A stretch of 64,000 nucleotides of DNA from assembly GCA_040757595.1 (NCBI GenBank), contig JBFLWP010000003.1, positions 224,166 through 288,165 on the forward strand, written 5' to 3'. Under the pieces are notes generated by a model. The model ran no database searches and was not told the origin of the DNA. It saw only the letters and a program-made list of their open reading frames with translations. The translations under genes and the position numbers were made by a program. The stretch comes from Nitrospirota bacterium (GTDB lineage: Bacteria; Nitrospirota; Nitrospiria; Nitrospirales; Nitrospiraceae). Below are positions 1 to 7,186 of this stretch, piece by piece (the stretch's first letter is position 1; every line of letters starts with the position of its first letter).

Positions 1-78
1 CGGGCGGTCCGGAAGGAAGCCAAGGCCCTCTGCGGGCGGTTCCCCATTTTCTATCCGTACGAAGCCGCTCCGGTCTGA
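1..78 (+). CDS. glyA: Serine hydroxymethyltransferase, C-terminal end (partial)
   Basis: Only the last 25 codons and the TGA stop are in the window. The tail reads RAVRKEAKALCGRFPIFYPY and continues EAAPV. It resembles the GlyA C-terminus, where a helix of the V-x-x-L-C-x-x-F-P-I-Y type closes the protein. GlyA interconverts serine and glycine with tetrahydrofolate. Finding it 15 bp upstream of nrdR fits a common glyA-nrdR gene order. The call rests on this short tail and the neighbour only. Confidence 0.6.
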   Translation, partial: RAVRKEAKALCGRFPIFYPYEAAPV

Positions 79-93
79 GACGGAGATCCCTCG

Positions 94-558
94 GTGAAGT
101 GTCCCTTCTGCGACGCGATCGAGGACAAGGTGGTGGATTCGCGGATGGCCCGGGAGGGCGGGGTCATCCGTCGCCGCCGCGAATGTCTGGCCTGCAAGCG
201 GCGCTATACGACCTACGAGCGGGTCGAGGAGATTCTGCCGGTCGTCGTGAAGAAGGACGGCCGGCGGGAGCCCTTCGACCGGCTCAAGATCCTGGCCGGA
301 CTCAAGAAGGCCTGCGAGAAGCGTCCCATCAGCACCGCCACGATCGAGGCAGTCACGGACCGGGTCGAAAAGCGCATCCAGGAAATGGGCGAGACCGAGA
401 TCCCGAGCAGCGTCGTGGGGGAGGAGGTCATGAAGGAGCTGCACCAGCTCGACCAGGTGGCCTACGTCCGGTTCGCGTCGGTGTACCGGGAGTTCAAGGA
501 CATCGATCAGTTCATGGACGAGCTGAAGGCGCTCGCCCGCGAGCGGCGGGAACGGTAG
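94..558 (+). CDS. nrdR: Transcriptional repressor NrdR
   Basis: A 154-residue protein, the usual NrdR length. It starts with GTG, with GGAG about 8 bases upstream. Residues 3-34 form the zinc ribbon (CPFC near the start, then CxxC around residues 31-34, followed by RYTTYER). An ATP-cone domain fills about residues 49-139 ([16 protein letters not shown]). In known family members NrdR senses ATP/dATP and represses ribonucleotide reductase genes through NrdR boxes. No NrdR box was recognised in this window. Confidence 0.97.
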   Translation: MKCPFCDAIEDKVVDSRMAREGGVIRRRRECLACKRRYTTYERVEEILPVVVKKDGRREPFDRLKILAGLKKACEKRPISTATIEAVTDRVEKRIQEMGETEIPSSVVGEEVMKELHQLDQVAYVRFASVYREFKDIDQFMDELKALARERRER

Positions 559-644
559 CCCGGCCCGGTCATCCGCCTCGTTTCCTCCCCGTCCGTTCCC
601 GATCCGACGACTTCACGAGCGCGCCGGCGTGTTGAGAGAGAGCC

Positions 645-1760
645 GTGCCCGTCGCACCTCCCAAATCGATGAGACGCGGAACCGCCCGGAAGCGGCCTTC
701 CGCGGCCGTGACGCACGTGGCCATCATCGGGGCCGGGCGGGGCGGGACCGCCCTGATGGAGATCTTCGCCAAGGACCCGCTGGTCCAGATCGTGGGCATC
801 GCGGAGATCAACCCGAAGGCGGTCGGGCTCCCGCTGGCGCGGCGGCTCAGGATTCCCGTGACGCGCGACTACCGGGAGCTGCTCGCGATGGAGCGGGTGG
901 ACCTGATCATCGACGTGACCGGCGACGCCGAAGTGGGACGGATGCTGCAGGATTTCCACCGGATGGGCGTCGCGGTGGTCGGCGGCGCGAGCGCCAAGTT
1001 CATGTGGCAATTGATCGAGGCGCGCATCCGGGCGACGGCGGAGATCGAGAAGACGCTCAACAAGTACCAGTCCCTGTACCGGCTCTACGTGAAGGAGGCG
1101 GGCGCGGCGGTCACCGAAGAGCGCACCCGCATCGCCTGCGAGATCCACGACGGGCTGGTCCAGAACCTGGCCGGGGTGAACTTCAAGCTGGACCTCTGCC
1201 AGGAGCTGCTGCGGAAGGACCCCCAGGCCTGCCTGGGCACGCTCCGCGAGACCAAGGCCCAGCTCAAGCTGGCGATCCAGGAGGCCCGCCAGGTCATCTT
1301 CAACCTGCGCCCGCTCCACTACGACAGGCTCGAGCTGATCCCGGCGCTCACGAACTACCTCAAGTCGTACGAAACCCAGTACCACATCAAAACCGAGTTT
1401 TCCCTGTCCGGCGACGAGACGACGCTGAACCCCAAGACGAAGATCTTCCTCTTCCGGATCATGCAGGAGGCGCTCAGCAACGTCCAGAAGCACTCCCGCG
1501 CGGAGCGAGTCTCGGTCCACCTGTCGGTCGGCCGCGACCGCCTGACCGCCACGATCACGGACGACGGCGTCGGGTTCGACGTGGAGGCCGTGGCTCGGGA
1601 CCCCGAGAAGTGGGACCACTTCGGGCTGCGGGGGATTCTGGAGCGGGCCCGACTGGTCGGCGGGGAGGCCAGGATCGAGTCCAAGAAGGGGCGGGGCACG
1701 CGCGTGGTGATCGAGGTGCCGCTGACGCAGAAGGAGGCCAGGCGAAATGGAGCGCATTAA
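645..1760 (+). CDS. Sensor histidine kinase (HisKA_3 type) with N-terminal NAD-type Rossmann domain
   Basis: A 371-residue soluble protein with no membrane segment, starting with GTG. Residues 23-125 look like a dehydrogenase-type Rossmann fold: GAGRGG at 29-34, an acidic residue after strand 2 (AEINP, E54) that usually favours NAD, and VDLIIDVTGD near 85-94. A short coiled linker leads to a NarL/DegS-type dimerisation helix with phospho-acceptor H168 in EIHDG. The HATPase follows: N279, DDGVGF at 307-311 and FGLRG at 326-330. The gene overlaps the response regulator start by 14 bp, so the two form a pair. Inference: the Rossmann domain senses NAD(H) or a redox metabolite instead of catalysing a reaction. 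Confidence 0.85.
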   Translation: MPVAPPKSMRRGTARKRPSAAVTHVAIIGAGRGGTALMEIFAKDPLVQIVGIAEINPKAVGLPLARRLRIPVTRDYRELLAMERVDLIIDVTGDAEVGRMLQDFHRMGVAVVGGASAKFMWQLIEARIRATAEIEKTLNKYQSLYRLYVKEAGAAVTEERTRIACEIHDGLVQNLAGVNFKLDLCQELLRKDPQACLGTLRETKAQLKLAIQEARQVIFNLRPLHYDRLELIPALTNYLKSYETQYHIKTEFSLSGDETTLNPKTKIFLFRIMQEALSNVQKHSRAERVSVHLSVGRDRLTATITDDGVGFDVEAVARDPEKWDHFGLRGILERARLVGGEARIESKKGRGTRVVIEVPLTQKEARRNGAH

Positions 1761-2418
1761 GGTGCTGATCGCGGACGATCACCGGGTGGTTCGCGAGGGG
1801 TTGGCCGCCATCCTGAAGACGAAGGAGAACATCGAGGTCGTCGGGGAGGCGCAGGACGGGCAGGAGGCGATCGAAAAGGCCCGGTCGCTCGTGCCGGACG
1901 TGATCCTGATGGACGTGAGCATGCCCCGGATGGGCGGGGTCGAGGCCACGCGGCAGATCAAGCGGGAGTTCCCGCACATCGGCATCATCGCGCTCACGAT
2001 GTACGAGGAGCAGCAGTACATCTTCGATCTCGTGCGGGCCGGGGCCACCGGCTATCTGCTGAAGGACACGGATTCGGCGCAGATCGTGGCGGCAATCCGG
2101 GCCGTGTACCGCGGCGAGTCGCTCATCCATCCCGCGGTGGCCAGCAAGATCCTGGCGGAGTTTTCACTCCTGGCGCAGCGGAAGGGCAAAAAGCCGGCCT
2201 GGGCGGAGCACGACCTGACCGAGCGGGAGATCACGGTGCTCAGGCTGGTGGCGGACGGGAAGACCAACAAAGAAATCGCCAACAGTCTGGACCTGAGCGA
2301 GAAGACCGTCAAGAACCACGTACGCAATATCTTCCACAAGCTCCAGGTCTACGACCGGACCCAGGCGGCCATCCTGGCGATCCGCAAGGGGTTGATCGAG
2401 CTGGAGCCGAAGCCGTAA
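1747..2418 (+). CDS. NarL/FixJ-family response regulator
   Basis: A 223-residue protein. The receiver domain occupies residues 4-122, with acidic pocket D10/D11, phospho-acceptor D56, T84 and K106. A LuxR-type helix-turn-helix lies at about residues 155-212 ([20 protein letters not shown]). It overlaps the preceding kinase gene by 14 bp in another frame and is almost certainly its partner. The target genes are unknown. Confidence 0.95.
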   Translation: MERIKVLIADDHRVVREGLAAILKTKENIEVVGEAQDGQEAIEKARSLVPDVILMDVSMPRMGGVEATRQIKREFPHIGIIALTMYEEQQYIFDLVRAGATGYLLKDTDSAQIVAAIRAVYRGESLIHPAVASKILAEFSLLAQRKGKKPAWAEHDLTEREITVLRLVADGKTNKEIANSLDLSEKTVKNHVRNIFHKLQVYDRTQAAILAIRKGLIELEPKP

Positions 2419-2432
2419 TTGAGGAGAAGCGG

Positions 2433-2497
2433 TCAGTCTTCAGTTCTCAGTAGTCAGTTCTTTCGGAAAACCGATAACTGACAACTGAAGACTGAAA
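2433..2497. repeat. Head-to-head short-repeat array (CAGTTCTCAGT type)
   Basis: The left arm (2433-2460) is built from TCAGTCTTCAGTT-like words. The right arm (2475-2497) is largely its reverse complement; the 13-base word TCAGTCTTCAGTT is exactly inverted. A transcript could fold into a long hairpin. There is no T-run, so it is not a classical terminator. It belongs to the dispersed array family described in the findings. Confidence 0.7.
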
Positions 2498-2501
2498 ACC
2501 C

Positions 2502-2690
2502 TCACGCGTAGCAGTCCTCTTCCCAGGGGGAGCGCCGTGTTCGAATAGCCCCGCACTTCCCAGTACCCCGGCCGCTCGCGCTCCAGGAGCAGGATCTCCT
2601 TTCATCCGCTTCGCGCCTTTCCAGGCGTAACGCTTGGGCACGACCATGCGGACGGGGCCCCGCGCTCCCGCGAGAGCGGCTGCCCGTTCC
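2502..2690 (-). pseudogene. Decayed fragment of a sulfite-oxidase-like molybdopterin oxidoreductase
   Basis: Reading the minus strand across three frames gives recognisable pieces in order: GQPLSRERG, then GPVRMVVPKRYAWKGAK, then KEILLLERERPGYWEVRGYS, then PWEEDCYA and a stop. Together they match the C-terminal part of the SuoX/YedY oxidoreductase family (pattern GGPVRL-VP-Y-WKSAKW ... RPGFWE-GY). At least three frameshifts separate the pieces and no N-terminal part was found, so this is a relic and not a gene. Confidence 0.7.
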
Positions 2691-2773
2691 TACTCCTGGT
2701 CAACAAGACATCTTTAGGGGCAAGTGACAATCAACTTTCTCGACAGAACGGCTGAATTGTAAAGAACGACGCG

Positions 2774-2787
2774 CACAGGGCCCTGTG
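2774..2787. promoter_or_regulatory. Perfect 14-bp palindrome, candidate activator site
   Basis: CACAGGGCCCTGTG is its own reverse complement. It lies about 135 bp upstream of the -24 element of the lpxC sigma-54 promoter, the usual distance for an enhancer-binding protein site. Function is inferred from position only. Confidence 0.45.
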
Positions 2788-2880
2788 GCTTGGGGAACTT
2801 GCGAAAAAAGTCACACGTGTCAGGTTTTTACAACAGGATAGTCGTGGTCATGAGCGGAATGTTGGAAAATTCATTATTGA

Positions 2881-2893
2881 AATCAGCATGTTA
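2881..2893. promoter_or_regulatory. Candidate IHF site
   Basis: AATCAGCATGTTA fits the IHF consensus WATCARNNNNTTR at every defined position. It sits between the candidate enhancer palindrome and the sigma-54 promoter, where IHF-induced bending is typically needed. Confidence 0.45.
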
Positions 2894-2919
2894 AATTAAT
2901 TTTCCCGAAGAGGTCTTGC

Positions 2920-2935
2920 TGGCACGCTCGTTGCT
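2920..2935 (+). promoter_or_regulatory. Sigma-54 (-24/-12) promoter of lpxC
   Basis: TGGCACGCTCGTTGCT matches the sigma-54 consensus TGGCACG-N4-TTGCW exactly, with GG and GC separated by 10 bases. The predicted transcription start is near 2945, giving a leader of about 17 bases that contains the GAGGAGA ribosome site. Confidence 0.8.
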
Positions 2936-2962
2936 GAATCCGACGGTCGCTTGAGGAGATTC

Positions 2963-3880
2963 ATGCGCCCACAATATACGATAGCTCAGCCGATCACCTG
3001 CTCCGGGGTCGGTCTCCATACCGGAGACCTGGTCACGATGACCCTCAACCCCGCTCCGCCGGACACCGGCCTGGTCTTCATCCACAAACAGGAAGACCGT
3101 GCGGTTTCGCTGCAGGCATCGGTCAGGAACCTGGTGCCGACGGAATTGTGCACCGCCCTGCACGTGAACGGCACCGTGATCAAGACGGTGGAGCACGTGC
3201 TCGCGGCGCTGGCCGGCCTCGAAGTTGACAACGTGTCCGTGGAAGTGGATGGGGGCGAGGTGCCGGCGATGGACGGCAGCGCCATCCCGTTCGTCCACAT
3301 GATCCGTTCGGCGGGCATCGTTCCCCAGGAGCGGCGCCAGTCGTTCCTGAAGATCGTGCGGCCGATCGAAGTGCGTGACGGCGACCGGACGGTGAGGATC
3401 GAACCGTCGGCGACCACGCGCATCACCTATTCGATTCACTACAACCATCCGCTGATTCGGAAGCAGTCCTACACCTATGACTGGTCGGCGGCTTCGTTCG
3501 AGCGCGAGGTCGCGGAGGCCCGGACGTTCGCGTTCTTGAAGGAAGTGGAGGGCCTGTGGGCCAGAGGGCTCGCCAAAGGCGGGTCCCTCGACAACACGGT
3601 CGTCCTGTCCGACGACAACATCCTCAACGAGTCCGGCCTGCGCTTTGCCGACGAGTTCGTGCGGCACAAGGTGTTGGACCTCATCGGCGACCTCTCGCTC
3701 CTCGGCGTGCCCTTCATCGGGCATCTGATCGCCGACCGGTCCGGCCACGCCCTGCACACGAAGCTCGTCGAGAGGATTCTCGCACAGCCTGACTGCTGGG
3801 TGCTGCTGAAGAGCGGGGATCTGCCGCACGCCGCCTCGCGTGCGGTGTACACCCACGCTCCCGCCCCCGCCTCGGTCTAG
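2963..3880 (+). CDS. lpxC: UDP-3-O-acyl-N-acetylglucosamine deacetylase
   Basis: A 305-residue zinc amidase that commits UDP-acyl-GlcNAc to lipid A synthesis; it acts in the cytoplasm. Visible motifs are TCSGVGLHTG near the start, the zinc histidine in TVEHVLAAL (H78), the KVLDLIGD helix and GHLIADRSGHALH near the end. The ATG at 2963 is preferred because GAGGAGA lies just upstream; an in-frame TTG at 2951 would place that ribosome site inside the gene. Length is normal for LpxC. The sigma-54 promoter immediately upstream is unusual for this essential gene. Confidence 0.96.
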   Translation: MRPQYTIAQPITCSGVGLHTGDLVTMTLNPAPPDTGLVFIHKQEDRAVSLQASVRNLVPTELCTALHVNGTVIKTVEHVLAALAGLEVDNVSVEVDGGEVPAMDGSAIPFVHMIRSAGIVPQERRQSFLKIVRPIEVRDGDRTVRIEPSATTRITYSIHYNHPLIRKQSYTYDWSAASFEREVAEARTFAFLKEVEGLWARGLAKGGSLDNTVVLSDDNILNESGLRFADEFVRHKVLDLIGDLSLLGVPFIGHLIADRSGHALHTKLVERILAQPDCWVLLKSGDLPHAASRAVYTHAPAPASV

Positions 3881-3987
3881 TCTTTCCCCGACTCGTCCCG
3901 AGCGTCTGCCGGAATTCCCACAAATGGGCGTGTGTACCTCCGGTGCGGATTGTTCTTGAGGGGGTGGGAGACTCTGCCGGGGAGAGG

Positions 3988-4026
3988 AAAAAGGGCGCCG
4001 GGGGCGAGTGGCCTCGCTCCCGGCGC
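3988..4026 (-). terminator. Rho-independent terminator, minus-strand transcription
   Basis: A GC-rich inverted repeat pairs 3995-4008 with 4013-4026: 14 bp with one G-T wobble and a 4-base loop. On the minus strand it is followed by five Ts (3988-3992). It shows that a transcript arrives from the right, across the Lys-rich ORF and the relic. Confidence 0.75.
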
Positions 4027-4041
4027 GCATGCGTGGAGGGC

Positions 4042-4080
4042 TTATCTCTTCTTCTTCTTCGCGCCCTTCTTCGTCGCCAA
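4042..4080 (-). CDS. Possible 12-residue lysine-rich peptide
   Basis: TTG start, peptide MATKKGAKKKKR, stop TAA. An almost perfect Shine-Dalgarno sequence (AAAGGAGGTGA) ends 8 bases before the TTG, and a strong terminator follows 16 bases after the stop. The same frame is open upstream, so the peptide could also be the basic C-terminal tail of a longer, now broken protein. The ribosome site and terminator argue for independent translation. Function unknown. Confidence 0.35.
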   Translation of the reverse strand: MATKKGAKKKKR

Positions 4081-4129
4081 CGCACTCACCTCCTTTCGTA
4101 GATCCCCGGCTTGAAAACCGGAAAATCCT

Positions 4130-4488
4130 TCACGCCGCCTGCGGCACAGCCGCGGCAACGTGTATGGAGCGTTCCAGCAGGAACTCCCGCGCTTGCTCGA
4201 TGACATCGCTGACCGGCGGGAGGCGCGGTCGCTTCTGGTCGGTGATAATTCGGCTTGACGGGCTGGCGAGTTTGGCTGAGTCGGGTTCCACTCGGTGGCG
4301 GAGTTCGGCAAGGTCTGGCGCCTCTTGTTGGCGCGGGTGCTTGTTCGAGGCGCGTTTCGCTGTTTCTCCAGTTCCAGCAGAGGAATCTTGTAACTGCCGA
4401 TCCGCTGTGCGAGGCCTACGAAAATATCGTTGGGCTCATCCACGAACATGCACTCTGCGACACGATATAGCAGCGATGAAAAACCAAG
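4130..4488 (-). pseudogene. Relic of an unidentified gene
   Basis: Two minus-strand stretches look coding but lie in different frames. The first contains FVDEPNDIFVGLAQRIGSYK and ends near 4375. The second runs from about 4390 to the TGA at 4130-4132 and contains APDLAELRHRVEPDSAKLA and PPVSDVIEQAREFLLERS. One frameshift near 4375-4400 would join them, and no start codon is left upstream of a TGA at 4489-4491. I do not recognise the family. Confidence 0.45.
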
Positions 4489-4711
4489 TCAACCAAAAAA
4501 TCGCCAGACGCGACTCGATTGCCGCCCGTCGAGGATGCTCGTCGTCGGTTGTCCCCGATCCAAACGGGCAGCCGGCTGCGCACGGGGGCCACGCCTCCTG
4601 CGGCTTGGCCAGGGATTTTGCCTGCCTCAAAGAAAGCGGATCTGTGTTAGAGTCGTGAGGGAATCGTCGGGAGCTCGCCGGTCGCTCCACGAAAACTACA
4701 AGGAGGATTCG

Positions 4712-5191
4712 ATGAACAAGCTGAAGCTGCTCGCCCTGCTCTGCCTGGTCATGGCTCTGACCGCAGCCGGCTGCGGCCGCCATTACGGCCGCGGCGATGT
4801 GGACGCGATGGGCGAACGGGTCGCCCACGAGATGAACGAGCTGATCGAGAAGACCGTCCAGGACTCCGAGAAGGCCAAGAAGGTCGAGGCGGTTGTGGCC
4901 GACATCGTGCAGGAGATCAAGGAGTCCTACAAGCAGAACCGCCAGTTCCACCGGAAGCTCTACGAGCTCAACGCCAACTACCAGGCGGTGCCCGAAGATT
5001 TCACGAAGATCCTGGACGAGATGAACAACAGCCGGATGCGCTCGGCCACCAAGATCCTGGGCCTGCGGTTCAAGATGAAGGAGATGCTCACGGCGGAGGA
5101 GTGGAAATCGCTCAGCGACGGGATGAACCAGTATCGCGCGCGCTACTGGCACGACAAGGACGGGACTGACGCGGGGAAGAGCGGCGGCTGA
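4712..5191 (+). CDS. Small helical lipoprotein, unknown function
   Basis: A 159-residue protein starting with ATG behind AGGAGG. Residues 1-21 form a lipoprotein signal with lipobox LTAAGC, cleaved before C21. The mature part is rich in charged helix-forming residues (EKTVQDSEKAKKVEAVVADI), with repeated Met and Lys and a basic C-terminus. The pattern recalls small periplasmic helical proteins of the Spy/CpxP or P-pilus-associated kind, but the LTxxQ signature is absent, so I do not assign it. Location is probably the outer or inner membrane, facing the periplasm. Confidence 0.8.
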   Translation: MNKLKLLALLCLVMALTAAGCGRHYGRGDVDAMGERVAHEMNELIEKTVQDSEKAKKVEAVVADIVQEIKESYKQNRQFHRKLYELNANYQAVPEDFTKILDEMNNSRMRSATKILGLRFKMKEMLTAEEWKSLSDGMNQYRARYWHDKDGTDAGKSGG

Positions 5192-5192
5192 G

Positions 5193-5801
5193 TCACCCGA
5201 GCGCGGCGAGATCGGTCGGATAGTTCACGCAGAGGAGCTCGGCCGTGCCGTCCCGCACTTCGAGGGCCGTCAAGGCTGCGTGGGCGACGCGGATCTGGCG
5301 GATGCGCTGGAGGTCCAAGCGGAGGTAGTGGGCCAGGATGGTCCGCAGCACGTCGGCGTGGGACACGAGGAGGAGCGGGGCTGAACCGGTCTGGGTGCAG
5401 GCCCGCTCGACCGTCGCGACGGCCCGCTCTTGCACCTCGCGCAGCGTCTCGCCGCCGGGCGGACGGGCGTCCAGCGAGTGTGCGTAGAAGTTGAGCCGCA
5501 CGAGATCATCCGCCAGCTCCTGCCAGTAGCGTCCTTCCCACTCTCCCACGCCGATCTCGGTGAGCCCCCGGTCGGTGGTCACCGGCACCTTGAGCGTCGC
5601 GGCGAGAATCTCCGCCGTCTGCCGGGCCCGCGCGACCGGGCTCGAATAGAGCGCGCCAATCGTCCGCCCTTCGAGCAGGGTTGCCAGGCGCCGCGCCTGG
5701 GCCTCTCCGGTCCGGTTCAGCGGCACGGGCTTCTCGCCCATGATCTGCCCGCTGCAGTTCCAGTCCGTTTCGCCGTGTCTGACGAGGAGGAGCGTGCTCA
5801 T
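5193..5801 (-). CDS. Histidine phosphatase family protein (phosphoglycerate-mutase-like)
   Basis: A 202-residue cytosolic protein with the RHGETDWN signature at residues 8-15, whose histidine is the phospho-acceptor. The second-half motif is LLVSHADVLRTIL, with the second catalytic His. ALYSSPVARARQTAEIL is the typical helix after the first motif. Length and motifs fit the CobC/GpmB group of phosphatases; the substrate cannot be told. It is convergent with the lipoprotein gene (1 bp between stop codons) and lies 18 bp downstream of the beta-propeller gene on the same strand. Confidence 0.9.
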   Translation of the reverse strand: MSTLLLVRHGETDWNCSGQIMGEKPVPLNRTGEAQARRLATLLEGRTIGALYSSPVARARQTAEILAATLKVPVTTDRGLTEIGVGEWEGRYWQELADDLVRLNFYAHSLDARPPGGETLREVQERAVATVERACTQTGSAPLLLVSHADVLRTILAHYLRLDLQRIRQIRVAHAALTALEVRDGTAELLCVNYPTDLAALG

Positions 5802-5819
5802 GGAGCGTTCCGGCTCTGC

Positions 5820-6845
5820 TCACCCGGCGGCCGGCCGGGCATCCGTCTTGGCCGTCAAGGGGATGTGGACCCACCGTTGGGCTCCGTCGGTGGAGCGGTA
5901 GAGCCCGCTCCCGTTTGTGCCGACGTAGAGGACCCTGGAATCCAGGGGGCTCATGACGATCGTGCGGATGTTCAGGGTCTCCAACCCGTCGTTCATGGCC
6001 TGCCAGGTCCGGCCGCCGTCCAGGCTCTTGAAGATCCCGGCGCGGCCTCCGACGTACAGCGTGAGCGGGCTGGTCGGGTCCACCACGACGGTGCTCACGT
6101 ACTGGTCCGGCAGCGACTGGCCGATGCGGCTCCACGAGTCGCCCCGGTTCGTGCTCTTGAACAGCCCGTTGTTGGAGCCGGCGTAGATCGTGTCCGGATT
6201 GCCGGGATCGATCACGACCTTGCTGACCCCGAGAGCCAGGGAGGCGTCCAGGATCTCCGGCGGGATCAGGCCGTTGTTGATCTTGTGCCAGGAAGTCGTG
6301 CCGTCAAGGCTCCGGTAGGTTCCGCCGGTCGTGCCGGCGTAGAAAATGTGCGGTCGGGCCTGATCCTGGGCGACTGAAAAGACGATGTGCACTTCCTTCA
6401 TGCCGGCCATGCGCTCGTCCCACAGACGACCTCCGTCGGTGCTTCGAAAGACCCCGACCGTCGTGGCCGCATAGACGGTCTCGCTGTCCCTCGGGTCGAA
6501 GAGGAACTGATTGACGACCGAGACGTGTTCCTTCAGGCCGGCGTTGTGCGCGATCCACCGTTGCCCGCCGTCCGGGCTCTTGTAGACCGCGTCGCCCATG
6601 GTGCCGGCGTACACGGAGGCCGGGTGCTTGGGATCCAGGGCCAGCGAGAGCACCCGGTACGTGCTCAGGTCGGTGGCCATCCGTTCCCAGGAGTTTCCCC
6701 CGTCCCGGCTCTTGTAGACCGATTCGTTGGTGGCCACGTAGACGATGTTGGAATTGGTCGGGTGGAGCGCGATGGACACGATCGAGTCGCTCTGCTTCCC
6801 GCATCCCCAGAGCGAAACGAGCAATGCCAGCGCGGCGGCGCGCAT
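5820..6845 (-). CDS. Beta-propeller lipoprotein with BNR/YCF48-like repeats
   Basis: A 341-residue protein from the ATG chosen here; another in-frame ATG at 6900-6902 adds 19 residues. The start at 6845 puts a compact signal (AAALALLVSL) before the lipobox WGC. The mature protein consists of about seven repeats of the kind VYKSRDGGNSWERM...VYAGT, in which S/T-x-D-G-G-x-W alternates with V-Y-A-G. This is typical of sortilin/BNR or photosystem assembly factor YCF48-like propellers. Likely a periplasmic or surface lipoprotein that binds or scaffolds other proteins; the ligand is unknown. Confidence 0.85.
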   Translation of the reverse strand: MRAAALALLVSLWGCGKQSDSIVSIALHPTNSNIVYVATNESVYKSRDGGNSWERMATDLSTYRVLSLALDPKHPASVYAGTMGDAVYKSPDGGQRWIAHNAGLKEHVSVVNQFLFDPRDSETVYAATTVGVFRSTDGGRLWDERMAGMKEVHIVFSVAQDQARPHIFYAGTTGGTYRSLDGTTSWHKINNGLIPPEILDASLALGVSKVVIDPGNPDTIYAGSNNGLFKSTNRGDSWSRIGQSLPDQYVSTVVVDPTSPLTLYVGGRAGIFKSLDGGRTWQAMNDGLETLNIRTIVMSPLDSRVLYVGTNGSGLYRSTDGAQRWVHIPLTAKTDARPAAG

Positions 6846-6942
6846 CCAAGGCCCGCTTGCCCTTGCTGTTTGAATCCGGCGTGCGCTCGCGTGAAGAGGC
6901 ATGGGGCGAAGGTGCCACAGGAGCGGGGACGAGTCAAGGCGG

Positions 6943-7186
6943 CTAGCCCGCATTATTCATGAACGCTCCTACTGCAATCGCGGATTCGCGGCTGCGACTA
7001 GCCTGGCCGCAGATCCCGGCGGCCAGGCGGGCGGGCTCGCCGCTCAGTCGGTCAACATACTGCAAGAGTATGCCTCCCTCCTTCGCAGCTCCGCGCGCCC
7101 GTCTCGCCAGCGACTGCGCGGGTACCCGTTGCTCCTTCGTTTGCAACGGGTGGACGTGACGAACCGTCATGAATAATGCGGGCTAG
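6943..7186. mobile_element. MITE-like element, 244 bp, 16-bp perfect terminal inverted repeats
   Basis: The left end CCCGCATTATTCATGA (6947-6962) is repeated exactly inverted at 7167-7182. Each is flanked outside by CTAG (6943-6946 and 7183-7186), which could be a 4-bp target duplication. The interior has no transposase, only short GC-rich frames. The element sits precisely between two minus-strand genes. Its right-hand CTAG supplies the stop codon of the lipocalin-like gene. It is probably mobilised in trans by an insertion sequence with the same ends. Confidence 0.8.

Larger units (their letters stand above)
2498..2919 (+). other. lpxC upstream region
   Basis: The first part (to about 2690) is the oxidoreductase relic. 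The rest, 2700-2919, is clearly more AT-rich than its surroundings. It holds a 14-bp perfect palindrome, an ACACGTGT palindrome at 2813-2820 and an IHF-like site. No open reading frame in it looks coding. It reads as the regulatory region of the sigma-54 promoter of lpxC. Confidence 0.5.
3881..4711. other. 830-bp region with gene relic, short Lys-rich ORF and terminator
   Basis: No intact gene of normal size is visible. The minus strand carries a frameshifted relic (4130-4488), a possible 12-codon lysine-rich reading frame (4042-4080) and a strong terminator (3988-4026). Nothing further was recognised at 3881-3987 or 4489-4711, except the ribosome site of the next gene. Confidence 0.5.

Noticed and set aside
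507..1757. Long minus-strand open frame opposite the Rossmann kinase
   Set aside because: It mirrors the real plus-strand gene in high-GC DNA and shows no family motifs. Many similar shadow frames across the window were left out.
4603..4625. TGGCCAGGGATTTTGC upstream of the small lipoprotein as a sigma-54 promoter
   Set aside because: GG and GC are 11 bases apart, and sigma-54 requires 10.
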